This document shows, one piece after another, positions 41,876 through 50,828 of a DNA stretch of 57,570 nucleotides. The stretch lies in assembly GCA_021648365.1 (NCBI GenBank), contig JAKISY010000018.1, forward strand, positions 1 through 57,570. The letters run 5' to 3'. The notes under the pieces were generated by a model. It ran no database searches, was not told the DNA's origin, and worked only from the letters and a program-made list of their open reading frames with translations. This DNA comes from Verrucomicrobiales bacterium (GTDB lineage: Bacteria > Verrucomicrobiota > Verrucomicrobiia > Verrucomicrobiales > DEV007). Position 1 is the stretch's first letter. The number at the start of each line of letters is the position of its first letter. The position numbers were made by a program, and so were the translations under genes.

Positions 41876-43210
41876 ATGAACATTACTTTGGAAAAACAAG
41901 ACAAATGCCGAGTTTCAGCTCGAATCGAAGTCCCAGCGGATACCGTTAACAAGGAACGTGATGAGATCACCGCATCTTTTGCTAGCCAAGCCAAAGTGCC
42001 TGGCTACCGTCCTGGCAAGATCCCTCTCAGCATGATCCGGCAGCGTTTCGCTAAAGGCATCAGCGAAGAATTGAGCGAACGCCTGATCCGTAGCGGTTGT
42101 CAGGAAGCGGTCAAAAAAGAAGAGGGCCAGATTCTCGGACTCGACAAAGTTGAGGGCGCTACCTTTCAGGACGACCAAAGCTTCACCTTCACCGCCGAGC
42201 TCATCATCGCTCCAGAGTTCAGTTTGCCTGACTACAAAAACCTTTCCGTGGAACTACCCATCGTCGAAGTCAGCGATGAAGAGGTGGATGCCACTTTAGA
42301 AAACCTACGTCAGCGTTTTGCCGATTTCAAAGACATCGAAGGCCCTGTGGCAGCAGGTGATTTTGCCATCATCGACTACAAAGCTACGCTCGACGGGAAA
42401 AACCTGTCCGAAGCTGGATTTGAAGTAGGCGCTCTGGCTCAGAACGAAGGTTTCTGGGTCAAAGTAGATGAGGAAAGCTTTCTGCCAGACTTCGCGATGC
42501 AATTGGTCGGCATGAAACCCGAGGAGAGCAAAGAAGTGAAAATCACCTTGAAAGATGATTTTGACTTGGAAGACCTGCAGGGCAAAGAACTGGTCTATAC
42601 CGTCAAACTCAATAAAATCCAACAACAGGAACTGCCTGAAATGGATGACGCCTTGGCGGAAAAAATCCAACCAGGCAAAACCCTCGCAGAAATCCGTGAG
42701 TTGATCTCGGAAAACATGAAAGGTGAAAAGGAAAATCGCCGTAAAGATTCGATGACCAACCAAATTTTGGAACAGCTCACCAAAGACTTGGATTTCGATC
42801 TGCCCGAGCACCTCGTGCAAGGAGAAACCCAGCGCATGGTCAATACCATGGTGCAGCAGGGTCAGCAAAACGGCATCGATGACAATGCCATCATGGAGCA
42901 GCAAGAGCAGATCCTCGACACCGCAGCCACCCAAGGTCGCTCGAATGTGAAAACGACCTTCGTCTTGGAAAAAATCGCTGAGGAAGAGAACATCGAAGCC
43001 AGCGAAGATGATATCCGCCACCACGTCGCGATGATGGCATCCCAAACCGGACGCCCAGTCAAAAAACTGGTGCGTGAGCTGCGTGATTCCAACGGATTTG
43101 ATAACATCAAACACCAGATCACTATTGGCAGGACGCTTGATTTCCTGAGAGACAAGGTTAGCGTCATCGACGTGAAAGAAGAAAAAGCGACCGCCGAGGA
43201 ATCTTCCTAG
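41876..43210 (+). CDS. tig: Trigger factor
   Basis: The 444-aa ribosome-bound chaperone folds nascent proteins and has peptidyl-prolyl isomerase activity. The N-terminal ribosome-binding domain has VPGYRPGKIPLSMI (GFRxGKxP loop). An FKBP-like domain covers about 150-245 (VAAGDFAIIDYKATLDG, LQGKELVYTVKLNKIQ). The helical C-terminal part has the usual Glu/Lys-rich arms (ENMKGEKENRRK, VKKLVRELRDSNG). Standard context next to clpP. Confidence 0.95.
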   Translation: MNITLEKQDKCRVSARIEVPADTVNKERDEITASFASQAKVPGYRPGKIPLSMIRQRFAKGISEELSERLIRSGCQEAVKKEEGQILGLDKVEGATFQDDQSFTFTAELIIAPEFSLPDYKNLSVELPIVEVSDEEVDATLENLRQRFADFKDIEGPVAAGDFAIIDYKATLDGKNLSEAGFEVGALAQNEGFWVKVDEESFLPDFAMQLVGMKPEESKEVKITLKDDFDLEDLQGKELVYTVKLNKIQQQELPEMDDALAEKIQPGKTLAEIRELISENMKGEKENRRKDSMTNQILEQLTKDLDFDLPEHLVQGETQRMVNTMVQQGQQNGIDDNAIMEQQEQILDTAATQGRSNVKTTFVLEKIAEEENIEASEDDIRHHVAMMASQTGRPVKKLVRELRDSNGFDNIKHQITIGRTLDFLRDKVSVIDVKEEKATAEESS

Positions 43211-43306
43211 GCGGCTAGGCCTACCGGGGTTTATAGCTTTTTCCGCTCGCTTCCACTGCTTACCGTTTCCGATTTCACTCACTTCTATTTCAACATCTGA
43301 ACCACC

Positions 43307-43990
43307 ATGGACATCACCTCTAATATCTCGCCACTGATCCCTGCCGAACTGCAACAACGCGCCGCCACTGTACAAGGTGTCAGCGTGATCGAAAAAGAAG
43401 GCGGCACTTTGATCCAGTTCGACCTCTTGTCGCGCTTGATGAAAGATCGCATCATCTTCATCGGCGAAGCGATCAGCGACCCCTTGGCAAACTACGTCAT
43501 CGCCCAGATGCTCTACTTGCAGATGCAAGACCCCAACAAAGATATCAACATCTACATCAACTCACCTGGTGGCTCCGTCACGGCTGGCTTAGCGATTTAT
43601 GACACCATGCAGTTTGTCACCTGCAACGTGAACACCTACTGCATGGGCATGGCAGCCAGTATGGGCTCTGTTTTGCTCTGCGCTGGCACCAATGGCAACC
43701 GCTTCATCTTACCCAACGCCCACGTGATGATTCACCAAGTCTCCGGTGGCGCCCAAGGCACCGCCAGCGATGTCGAGCGCACCGTAGAGTTCATGTACAG
43801 CCTCAAAAAACGGCTCAACAACATCATCGCCAAGCACACTGGCAAAACCGTCAAACAAGTCGAAAAAGACGCTGATCGCGATTATTACATGACCGCCGAA
43901 GAAGCCTGCGCTTATGGCCTAGTGGACAAGGTGATGGATCACAAAGCCGAGTCTGATAAATCTGACAGCTCCGACAAAAAGAAAAAGTAG
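43307..43990 (+). CDS. clpP: ATP-dependent Clp protease proteolytic subunit
   Basis: The 227-aa serine protease forms a tetradecameric chamber fed by ClpX/ClpA. Catalytic residues are visible: Ser118 (MGMAASMGSVLL), His143 (NAHVMIHQVSGG), Asp192 (KDADRDYYM). The N-terminal extension (residues 1-30, MDITSNISPLIPAELQQR) is longer than in E. coli and probably part of a propeptide or axial loop. A Lys/Asp-rich tail (KSDSSDKKKK) is present. clpX does not follow; instead a terminator and a RelE-like module come next. Confidence 0.95.
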   Translation: MDITSNISPLIPAELQQRAATVQGVSVIEKEGGTLIQFDLLSRLMKDRIIFIGEAISDPLANYVIAQMLYLQMQDPNKDINIYINSPGGSVTAGLAIYDTMQFVTCNVNTYCMGMAASMGSVLLCAGTNGNRFILPNAHVMIHQVSGGAQGTASDVERTVEFMYSLKKRLNNIIAKHTGKTVKQVEKDADRDYYMTAEEACAYGLVDKVMDHKAESDKSDSSDKKKK

Positions 43991-44042
43991 TTTGGCAAAC
44001 CCATGAGGCACTACAAGCTTGCCTCACCCCCAGCAAAACTTC

Positions 44043-44075
44043 AAAAAAGGCCCAGTCGTAAGATTGGGCTTTTTT
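44043..44075. terminator. Bidirectional hairpin terminator after clpP
   Basis: GCCCAGTC (44050-44057) pairs with GATTGGGC (44062-44069), GTAA loop, flanked by A6 before and T6 after. Clear rho-independent terminator ending the tig-clpP transcript. Confidence 0.88.
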
Positions 44076-44187
44076 CTGCAAAATTCAGCACGCCCCCCTG
44101 CAACAATCTTTTTACTAAAGGTCTGACCCTTTGCAACATTATTTTTCGCGAAACCCGAACAAAAATGACTTGGAAAGAACCGCAGCA

Positions 44188-44424
44188 ATGAGTTACATTG
44201 CAAACATGACTATTACTCACCAGACTGTTATGGACGAAAACGGAAAGCCGAGTGCCGTAATTATTCCGTGGAAACAGTTCGAGCTTATTCGTGAAGAATT
44301 GGAAAACCTGGAAGCTACCCCCGAGGAAGAAGATGCTATCGCGGAAGCTCAGAAGGATCGAGCTGACAGAAACGACGAGGCGTTCATGGATTTGAAGGAT
44401 TTTATGGCCGAATATAAAAGCTGA
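44188..44424 (+). CDS. Phd/YefM- or RelB-like antitoxin
   Basis: The ATG at 44188 gives 78 aa; a later ATG at 44206 (MTITHQTVMDENGKPSAV) is possible. Sequence pattern VMDENGKPSAVIIPWKQF, then LIREELENLE, and an acidic tail (TPEEEDAIAEAQKDRADRND) match small antitoxins that bind DNA with the N-terminus and neutralise a RelE-type toxin with the tail. The last base of its stop is the first of the toxin start, so they are translationally coupled. GGAAAG precedes the start by about 13 bases. Confidence 0.75.
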   Translation: MSYIANMTITHQTVMDENGKPSAVIIPWKQFELIREELENLEATPEEEDAIAEAQKDRADRNDEAFMDLKDFMAEYKS

Positions 44425-44750
44425 TGCGACGTATTCGACTTCACCGCCGAGCACAGGCTTACTTGCGCAAAATGCCATCGAGACGTCGCCAGCAAATGGC
44501 CGACGCTTTGGAAGAAGTAGCTGCTTTGCCTGATGTCAACGAGCACCCTCGCTCAAAAGCATTGAGCGGTTCACATAAGGGCGGCTATCGCCTGAGAGTG
44601 GGCACTTACCGAGCAATTTTTTGGATCGAAAAAATTCAACGGAAAGCGGATGGAAAAGCGGTAACGGAAGCAAATGAGGATGCGGTCGCAAATGCGGATG
44701 AGGATGAGCTTTATGTTGATTACGTAGGACCTCGGGGGGATGCGTATTAA
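44424..44750 (+). CDS. RelE/ParE-family toxin
   Basis: The 108-aa basic protein begins MRRIRLHRRAQAYLRKMPSR and carries the RelE core KALSGSHKGGYRLRVGTYRA (KxL...GxxR-x-R-x-GxYR), then IFWIEK. Between the last core strand and a YVDYVGPRGDAY tail sits an unusual acidic segment (about 72-95; KAVTEANEDAVANADEDEL), longer than in typical RelE. RelE toxins cut mRNA at the ribosome; ParE relatives act on gyrase. It overlaps the antitoxin gene by one base. Likely a chromosomal stability or stress module next to clpP. Confidence 0.8.
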   Translation: MRRIRLHRRAQAYLRKMPSRRRQQMADALEEVAALPDVNEHPRSKALSGSHKGGYRLRVGTYRAIFWIEKIQRKADGKAVTEANEDAVANADEDELYVDYVGPRGDAY

Positions 44751-44819
44751 ATCTTTTTAGAAAACTATAATTGATTTAACTGCCAGCACCAGCCGCCACA
44801 ACCCTATCCTACAAAGGAT

Positions 44820-44839
44820 CGCGGAGGATTTCCTCCGCG
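44820..44839. repeat. Perfect GC palindrome
   Basis: CGCGGAGGA with TCCTCCGCG around a TT centre, immediately after the toxin gene. No T-tract follows, so terminator function is doubtful. Confidence 0.6.
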
Positions 44840-44940
44840 TCTTTGCACGCTTTGCTCGACTTTCCAGGTCGACTATCTCCGCTTCGCTACGATTGCGTGA
44901 GAACCTCTTCTCATTCTCCCATCAACAACCCCCGAAAAAT

Positions 44941-44968
44941 AGCGGCGTCAAGCCGCCCGCACTCCAAA
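44941..44968. repeat. Dispersed palindromic repeat, copy 3
   Basis: AGCGGCGTCAAGCCGC followed by CCGCACTCCAAA matches 372-404 and the 33201-33273 pair. Intergenic. Confidence 0.7.
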
Positions 44969-45278
44969 TCCTCCCGCCACCGCATCCCACATCTGACATC
45001 TCCCCCAACTACCCTTTCCTCCATCTCTAAAAAGCTATCTCGAAGCGTGTCACGCCGCATAAAATATGACTTCTGCGTTGCAAAAAGGTCTATTCCCGCT
45101 TAAAGGGATTGCGCTAAGTTGCTGAATATCGGTTGGTTTTTTTTACAAAGTCATCCATGTGCGCCCTAGGACGCCGATCACGCTCGTCCAAGCCTGTTGC
45201 AGGTGATGAGGATTTCTTGTGATCCCGTCGGCATGAGATTGCAGGCTAATACTCAGACCTTTTTACTCATTTTTCATT

Positions 45279-46898
45279 ATGTTCGACCTATTTCAAAAAA
45301 AACGTGGCAACCTCAAGGATGACAGTCTTTCTGGTCTCACTGTGGCGCTGGCTTTGGTGCCTGAAGCGATCGCTTTTTCCTTCATCGCGGGAGTCAATCC
45401 GCTAGTGGGTCTGTGGGCTGCGGTGTTCATGGGCTTCATCACCTCTGCTTTTGGTGGACGTCCAGGCATGATCTCTGGCGCAACAGGGGCGATCGCTGTG
45501 GTAGCGGGGAAAGCTTTTGAGTTCGGCGAAGCTCACGGCGGTTTGGGCGCGCAATACATTTTCGCGGTAATCATGGTTGCGGGTGTCATCCAAATTGCTT
45601 TTGGCCTGTGCAAGTTGGGGCGCTTCATCCGCTTGGTGCCACATCCGGTGATGATCGGTTTTGTCAATGGTCTCGCCATCGTTATAGGGCTAGGTCAATT
45701 AGGTTTTTTCAAAAAAGTCACCGGCGAAGATGCGAGCGGCGCCAAGATCATGGAATGGATCGCGGGCAACGAAATGGGCACCATGATCGGGCTGATCCTG
45801 CTGACCATGGCGATCATTCATTTTTTTCCAAAACTCAGCAAATCGCTGCCTTCGACTTTGGTGGCGATCGTGGTCGTCGGTCTGCTCAGTCTCGCTTTAC
45901 CCGATGCACGCTCCATCGCCGACATCCTGCGTGAGAATACAGGCGCCGGCACGCTCAGCGGCGCATTCCCTGTGCCTTCGTGGCCATCGGACGTGGACTT
46001 TGGCGCTCACTGGCAATTCATTCTCAAAATTGGTTTTACGATAGCCATGGTCGGCATCATCGAATCGCTGATGACACTGCAACTGATCGACGAGCTCACC
46101 GAAACTCGCGGCAAGGGCAATCGCGAATGCCTCGCTCAGGGTGCAGCGAACTGCCTCAGTGGCTTGTTCGGTGGCATGGGTGGTTGTGCGATGATTGGTC
46201 AATCGCTGATCAATATCAAATCGGGCGGACGCGGACGCACCTCGGGTATCGTCGCCGCTTTGTCGCTGGCGATTTTCATCCTGTTTGCAGGCGCGATCAT
46301 CGTGCAAATCCCCATCGCCGCATTGGTTGGAGTGATGTTCATGGTGGTGATCGGCACCTTCGAGTGGTCCACTTTCAAAACTTTCGGACGTGTGCCTTTC
46401 AGCGAGATCATCGTCATCTTGGCGGTGACTCTGGTAACGGTCTTCATGCACGATCTAGCACTCGCGGTGTTTGTTGGCGTGCTGCTATCGACCTTGCGCT
46501 TTGCTTGGGAGAGTTCGCGCCATGTATATGTAAAAGTTGAAAAAGACAGCGCTGAAGAACGAGTTTACTCGCTCGAGGGACTGCTCTATTTTGGCTCGGT
46601 TCGCGAGTTCTCCGATCGCTTCAAAGCCAAAACCGATGTGAACAATGTGGTGCTCGACCTAGCTCACGCACGAGTCTGCGACCTCTCGGCGATCGAAGCC
46701 CTCAACGCTTTGGGCGAACGCTACCGCAACGCTGGCAAAAATCTGCGCCTGCGCCACACTTCGCCCGATTGCCGCCGCATGCTCGAACGCGCTGGCAGCC
46801 TGATCCAAATCGAAACCCTGCCCGATGACCCTGATTATACGGTAACTCGCTTGCGAGCAGAAGCTGCGGAACAACTGCTGCAAAATAAAAGCGATTAG
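45279..46898 (+). CDS. SulP-family anion transporter with STAS domain
   Basis: The 539-aa protein has about 12-14 membrane helices in two repeats (about 15-410) and a cytoplasmic STAS domain (about 430-520; ERVYSLEGLLYFGSV, NNVVLDLAHARVCDLSAIEALN). Conserved SulP parts: LALVPEAIAFSFIAGVNPLVGLWAA near the start. Members move sulfate, bicarbonate or other anions, usually with Na+ or H+; the substrate cannot be told. The gene stands alone behind a repeat-rich gap and is followed by a stem-loop. Confidence 0.92.
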   Translation: MFDLFQKKRGNLKDDSLSGLTVALALVPEAIAFSFIAGVNPLVGLWAAVFMGFITSAFGGRPGMISGATGAIAVVAGKAFEFGEAHGGLGAQYIFAVIMVAGVIQIAFGLCKLGRFIRLVPHPVMIGFVNGLAIVIGLGQLGFFKKVTGEDASGAKIMEWIAGNEMGTMIGLILLTMAIIHFFPKLSKSLPSTLVAIVVVGLLSLALPDARSIADILRENTGAGTLSGAFPVPSWPSDVDFGAHWQFILKIGFTIAMVGIIESLMTLQLIDELTETRGKGNRECLAQGAANCLSGLFGGMGGCAMIGQSLINIKSGGRGRTSGIVAALSLAIFILFAGAIIVQIPIAALVGVMFMVVIGTFEWSTFKTFGRVPFSEIIVILAVTLVTVFMHDLALAVFVGVLLSTLRFAWESSRHVYVKVEKDSAEERVYSLEGLLYFGSVREFSDRFKAKTDVNNVVLDLAHARVCDLSAIEALNALGERYRNAGKNLRLRHTSPDCRRMLERAGSLIQIETLPDDPDYTVTRLRAEAAEQLLQNKSD

Positions 46899-46915
46899 GG
46901 CAATGGCACTTAGGG

Positions 46916-46947
46916 CTAGGCGTCGCTTTAAAAAATGTAACGCCTAG
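46916..46947. terminator. Stem-loop after the SulP gene
   Basis: CTAGGCGT (46916-46923) with ACGCCTAG (46940-46947), AT-rich loop of 16 bases. No T-run follows, so termination would be weak. Confidence 0.45.
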
Positions 46948-46973
46948 ATTCTAAAATGGGTCTATATTGCTAG

Positions 46974-47588
46974 ATGGGAGGTAACAGCCAGTTCGCTTTT
47001 TTGCTAAAAATAGCAGCCGTATTGATCTTGATATGGGCTGCTGTTTGGGGCGTCATGACACTAAGCGGGGTCTTCCGCGAAACCCCTGAGAAAGTGATCG
47101 CCTATATGGAAAGCCATCCGCTGGCGGACGAACAGGATGCTGGCAAAAGAAAAGAGATCATCATCAAGCTCGCTGATAAGCTCAATGCTCTCGATCACAT
47201 CCAGATCAATGAGTTCCAGACTGATCCTGACAAAGATCGCCGGCGTGGTTTTTTTAAAGAAATGAGTGCGGAAGAGCAGCACTTCTTCATGGAGCGCAGG
47301 ATTGGCAAAGCTTTCAATCAGATGATGAATGCCTTCAATGAAATGGAGCGCAAAGACCGCCAACGTTTTGTCGAAAAAACCTTAAAACGTATGCGCGATG
47401 ACGACGAAGAGCGACTCGGCTTGCAACGTCTAGAAAAATCGGATCCACAAGCGACCGAAAAAATCATCAACGAAGGTTTGAAAGCGTATTACCAAGACGC
47501 TACAGCCGAAACCAAGCTCGACCTTGCTCCGCTGATGGAACAAATGCAGCGCAACTTGAGAAACTTGCGCTACCAACAAAAAAAGTGA
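46974..47588 (+). CDS. Inner-membrane anchored 204-aa helical protein (unknown)
   Basis: One N-terminal membrane helix (about 8-30; LLKIAAVLILIWAAVWGVM), then a highly charged helical body (MESHPLADEQDAGKRKEII, FQTDPDKDRRRGFFKEMSAE, FNEMERKDRQRFVEKTLKRM) with Lys/Arg/Glu pairs suggesting coiled coil. No family is recognised. Its stop is two bases before the ATG of the prepilin gene, so the two are coupled, and the run through the ABC genes, panC and nadB seems to be one transcription unit. Confidence 0.7.
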   Translation: MGGNSQFAFLLKIAAVLILIWAAVWGVMTLSGVFRETPEKVIAYMESHPLADEQDAGKRKEIIIKLADKLNALDHIQINEFQTDPDKDRRRGFFKEMSAEEQHFFMERRIGKAFNQMMNAFNEMERKDRQRFVEKTLKRMRDDDEERLGLQRLEKSDPQATEKIINEGLKAYYQDATAETKLDLAPLMEQMQRNLRNLRYQQKK

Positions 47589-47590
47589 AT

Positions 47591-48154
47591 ATGAAGGCGG
47601 GTATTATTCAGATAAAACCACCACAGCGCAGCTCATTGCGAGCATTCACCCTGATTGAGATACTAACCGTGATTGCCATCGTCTCGCTTCTCGCTGGACT
47701 TGGCGTCCCCGGCTATTTACGCATCAAGCGCCAAGCACGAGCGCACAACTGCGCCGCCAATTTGCGCCATCTCGGAGTAGCTCTGAACCTCTACATCGGC
47801 GAACACAATCTGCGCATGCCCACTCTCGCCCTTGGTCGCGAGGATAAAAATGATGACAGCCTGCCCACCTTAGACACCGAACTACTGCCTTATGCCAATT
47901 CCGAAGAATCCTTCCGCTGCCCGAGTGATCACGAAGGTTTATGGGAAAAAACTGGCTCCAGTTATTTTTGGAACAGCTTGATCAATGGGCAAACGCTCGG
48001 CAACATGAACTTCATGGGTATGACAAAAAATCAAACCGGCATCCCCTTGATTTCCGATAAAGAAAATTTCCACAAACACATTGGGAATGAAGTGAACATC
48101 CTTTATGTTGATGGTCATGTGGCTTCGGAATTACAATTCAGTGTGCAACCTTGA
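47591..48154 (+). CDS. Type II secretion/type IV pilin-like pseudopilin (DG-motif)
   Basis: The ATG at 47591 gives 187 aa (a GTG two codons earlier is also open). The prepilin peptidase site is SLRAFTLIEILTVIAI: cleavage after Ala18 rather than the usual Gly, with Glu at position +5. One membrane helix follows (about 19-42), then a soluble part with a Cys pair (HNCAANLRHLGVALNLY, EESFRCPSD) and a C-terminal H/DG motif NILYVDGHVASEL. This is the large verrucomicrobial/planctomycetal family with an H-X9-DG end. Ala in place of Gly could slow processing. Confidence 0.88.
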   Translation: MKAGIIQIKPPQRSSLRAFTLIEILTVIAIVSLLAGLGVPGYLRIKRQARAHNCAANLRHLGVALNLYIGEHNLRMPTLALGREDKNDDSLPTLDTELLPYANSEESFRCPSDHEGLWEKTGSSYFWNSLINGQTLGNMNFMGMTKNQTGIPLISDKENFHKHIGNEVNILYVDGHVASELQFSVQP

Positions 48155-48178
48155 AGCTCGTAGCTACTCCTATTAGTT

Positions 48179-49090
48179 ATGCTAAAAGTATCACACGTGA
48201 GCAAACACTTTGGTCGAAAATCCAAACCCGCAGCTCTAGACGATTTGAGTTTCACGGTCGAAAAAGGTGAGATCTTCGGGCTGCTCGGGCACAATGGCGC
48301 AGGCAAGAGCACCGCTCTAGGCATCATGCTCGGCATGGTGTACCCTGATAGTGGCGAAGTCACCATTGGCGGCGTCTCTGTACAAAAACAACGCGAAAAG
48401 GCGATGCGCAAAACCGGCGCGATTTTTGAATCACCTAACTTTTACGACTACCTCAGCGGATGGAGAAATCTACAAGTGCTGACCGCCTTTTCTGGCGGTG
48501 TATCAAAAAAAGACATTTCCGAAATGGTCGAGTGGGTTGGACTCGAGAAAAGAATCCACGACACCGTTCGCACCTACAGCCACGGCATGCGCCAACGGCT
48601 CGCGCTCGCCCAAGCGCTACTGCCGCGTCCAGAAATGTTGCTGCTCGACGAACCCACCGATGGACTCGACCCTGATGGGATCGTCGAATTTCGCAAACAA
48701 CTGTTCGCTCTGCGTGACGATTTCGGCGTCACCATCTTGCTGAACTCTCACTTGCTCGCTGAAGTGGAGATCACCTGCGACCGAGTCGTCATCCTGCGCG
48801 GTGGAAAAAAAGTTTACCAAGGCAGCTGTCGCGGACTGGTTCAAGAAGAAGACAGCTACCGTTTTGAAGTGGATCAGTGGCAAGTGCTCGAACAAATCGT
48901 GAAAGAGCATCATGGCGAAAGCATCCAGAGCGAAAACCTGGTGAAGTGGCCGCGCGAGCAAGACATCGCTACGCTGGTCAGCGAGTTGGTCGCCAAGGGC
49001 GTGCAACTGCGGCAGGTGGTCAAATTAGAAGCGTCGTTAGAAGACTTGTATATGAAAGTGCGCAGCACGGAAGGGGACGAAAAATCATGA
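48179..49090 (+). CDS. ABC transporter ATP-binding protein (ABC-2 type)
   Basis: The 303-aa ATPase has Walker A GHNGAGKST (41-49), Q-loop near FESPNFYDYLS, signature YSHGMRQRLALA, Walker B LLLDEPTDGLDP, and the H-loop NSHLLAEVE. The C-terminal part (about 215-303) has extra beta segments (DSYRFEVDQWQVLEQI), typical of CcmA/NatA-like exporters. It overlaps the permease gene by 4 bases (ATGA). The substrate is not evident. Confidence 0.93.
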   Translation: MLKVSHVSKHFGRKSKPAALDDLSFTVEKGEIFGLLGHNGAGKSTALGIMLGMVYPDSGEVTIGGVSVQKQREKAMRKTGAIFESPNFYDYLSGWRNLQVLTAFSGGVSKKDISEMVEWVGLEKRIHDTVRTYSHGMRQRLALAQALLPRPEMLLLDEPTDGLDPDGIVEFRKQLFALRDDFGVTILLNSHLLAEVEITCDRVVILRGGKKVYQGSCRGLVQEEDSYRFEVDQWQVLEQIVKEHHGESIQSENLVKWPREQDIATLVSELVAKGVQLRQVVKLEASLEDLYMKVRSTEGDEKS

Positions 49091-49944
49091 TCGAATTTTT
49101 CCGACTACTCAAATGGGAACTGTTTCGCATGTATGCCCGTCCCCGCACCTACATCGGCTTCGCAGTCTTTCTTTTGGTCGAAGGCTTGGTCTTGTTTTTG
49201 CTCAATCGCCCTAAAGTGCAAAGCGGCATGCAGAACTGGATTGAACAAGTCGCTGGAGGTTTTGACCAATTTTTCTCTGGACTCACCCTAGCTTTCATCC
49301 TCGTCGGAGGCACCGTCTTCCTCTTGGGCGCGCCTTTTTTGTCACTGGTATCTGGTGACATCGTCGCCAAAGAAAGTGAAGACGGCAACCTGCGCCTGCT
49401 GCTAGCTCGCCCTGTCTCGCGACTGAAACTCTTGATGGTGAAATACGCCTCCTGTCAGATTTACGCGCTATCGTTGTTCCTATTCATCTCCACGAGTGCC
49501 CTGCTTGTCGGTGTGATCGAACGTGGTTGGGGTGGTGGCTATGTGGTGATGACTCCAGAAATGCCACGCGTCTCGATCTTCGAATGGGATGAAGGGCTGA
49601 TCCGATTTTATCTGATGCCTTTTTTCCTACTCATCTCCTATCTGCCACTAACGAGCTTCGCCTTCATGCTCTCGTGCATGCGCATCAAACCGGCAGCAGC
49701 AACCATTATCACCTTGGCGGTAGTGATGGCTGACTTTGTTTTAGCCAATTTCCCCTTATTCCCATTATTCAAAGAATACCGCGACTGGTTCGTGACTCCA
49801 CGCATGCAGATGTGGGTCTATTCTCAATACCAAGACATCCCCTGGCCGCAAGTGATCGAAAACTGGGCCTGGTTATTCGGCATTGGCTTGACGGGCTTTG
49901 TGCTCGGGTGGATGAGTTTCGAGAGAAGAGATATCAAGTCGTGA
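49087..49944 (+). CDS. ABC-2 type permease
   Basis: Start ATG 49087 (a longer frame upstream overlaps the ATPase and is not used); 285 aa. Six hydrophobic segments: about 20-42, 68-92, 118-140, 170-195, 200-225 and 250-275. The extracytoplasmic or cytoplasmic loop LLLARPVSRLKLLMVKY matches the ABC-2 coupling-helix region (K-E-S-E-D-G-N-L-R-L-L-L-A-R-P-V). Partner of the preceding ATPase; ends in a 4-base overlap (GTGA) with panC. Confidence 0.9.
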   Translation: MIEFFRLLKWELFRMYARPRTYIGFAVFLLVEGLVLFLLNRPKVQSGMQNWIEQVAGGFDQFFSGLTLAFILVGGTVFLLGAPFLSLVSGDIVAKESEDGNLRLLLARPVSRLKLLMVKYASCQIYALSLFLFISTSALLVGVIERGWGGGYVVMTPEMPRVSIFEWDEGLIRFYLMPFFLLISYLPLTSFAFMLSCMRIKPAAATIITLAVVMADFVLANFPLFPLFKEYRDWFVTPRMQMWVYSQYQDIPWPQVIENWAWLFGIGLTGFVLGWMSFERRDIKS

Positions 49945-50828
49945 AAATCATTCAACAAACTGAAACGCTGCAAAAATGGGTGCAACAACAGGGTGCAAAT
50001 ACCCTGCGCCTACTGGTGCCTACCATGGGAGGCTTGCACCAAGGTCACCTCAGCCTGATCGACCTTGCTCGGCAAAAGGCCGACCAAGAGCAACGAGAGG
50101 CACAGGTCGTCGTCAGCTTATTTGTTAACCCCACGCAGTTCGGCCCCAACGAAGATTTAGACGCCTACCCTCAATCCTTGCAACGCGATCAAGAACTCTG
50201 CGAACAACACGGGGTCGATCTGCTATTTGCTCCTAGCCCCGATCAGATGTATGCACACGACGCTTCTATAAAAGTGAGCGAGAGCCTGCTGTCTTCAGTT
50301 TTGTGTGGTCAAAGCCGTCCAGTTCACTTTGACGGCGTGTGCACCATCGTCAGCAAATTGTTTAATTTGATCCAGCCCCAGGTCGCGTTTTTTGGAGAAA
50401 AAGATTTTCAACAAGTGGCTGTCATCCGTCGCTTAGTGCGCGATCTAAACTACCCCATCGAGATCATCGCTGGCCCCATTGTTCGCGAACCCGACGGGCT
50501 AGCGATGAGCACTCGCAATCTGAACTTGAATCCACAACAACGGCAACAAGCAGTGGTGTTGCGCCAATCCTTATTGCAAGCCAAACAAACTCTCGATCAC
50601 GATCAGTGGAGTCCGCAACCAATCAAAGAGCAAGTGCGCGAACATTTGGCGAGTGCCTCTTTGGGCCGTATCGATTATGTCGAAATGGTTGACCCGCAGA
50701 CTTTACAAAATCTCGAACAAGCCCAAAGTTCTATCTTGATCGCCATCGCTGTTTATTTTGGCAATACGCGTTTGATCGATAACCTCTATTGGAAACAACC
50801 TACCGCCCCATCACATGAAAACTTATGA
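49941..50828 (+). CDS. panC: Pantothenate synthetase
   Basis: Start GTG 49941; it overlaps the stop of the ABC permease gene. 295 aa. Joins pantoate and beta-alanine using ATP, for CoA synthesis. Motifs: VPTMGGLHQGHLSLIDLA (HIGH-like), SLFVNPTQFGPNEDLDAYP, AFFGEKDFQQVAVIRRL (KDFQQ), GLAMSTRNLNL (STRN). Interestingly it is followed by nadB with a 14-base overlap. Both CoA and NAD synthesis draw on aspartate, so co-expression would be sensible. Confidence 0.95.
   Translation: MKIIQQTETLQKWVQQQGANTLRLLVPTMGGLHQGHLSLIDLARQKADQEQREAQVVVSLFVNPTQFGPNEDLDAYPQSLQRDQELCEQHGVDLLFAPSPDQMYAHDASIKVSESLLSSVLCGQSRPVHFDGVCTIVSKLFNLIQPQVAFFGEKDFQQVAVIRRLVRDLNYPIEIIAGPIVREPDGLAMSTRNLNLNPQQRQQAVVLRQSLLQAKQTLDHDQWSPQPIKEQVREHLASASLGRIDYVEMVDPQTLQNLEQAQSSILIAIAVYFGNTRLIDNLYWKQPTAPSHENL

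Larger units (their letters stand above)
44751..45278. other. Intergenic region upstream of the SulP gene
   Basis: 528 bases with no credible gene. It contains a GC-rich palindrome CGCGGAGGA/TCCTCCGCG at 44820-44839, a third copy of the GCGGCGTC-CAAGCCGC element (44941-44968) and C-rich patches. The 3' part (about 45110-45278), just before the transporter gene, is AT-rich and likely holds the promoter, but no clear -35/-10 pair can be named. Confidence 0.55.
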
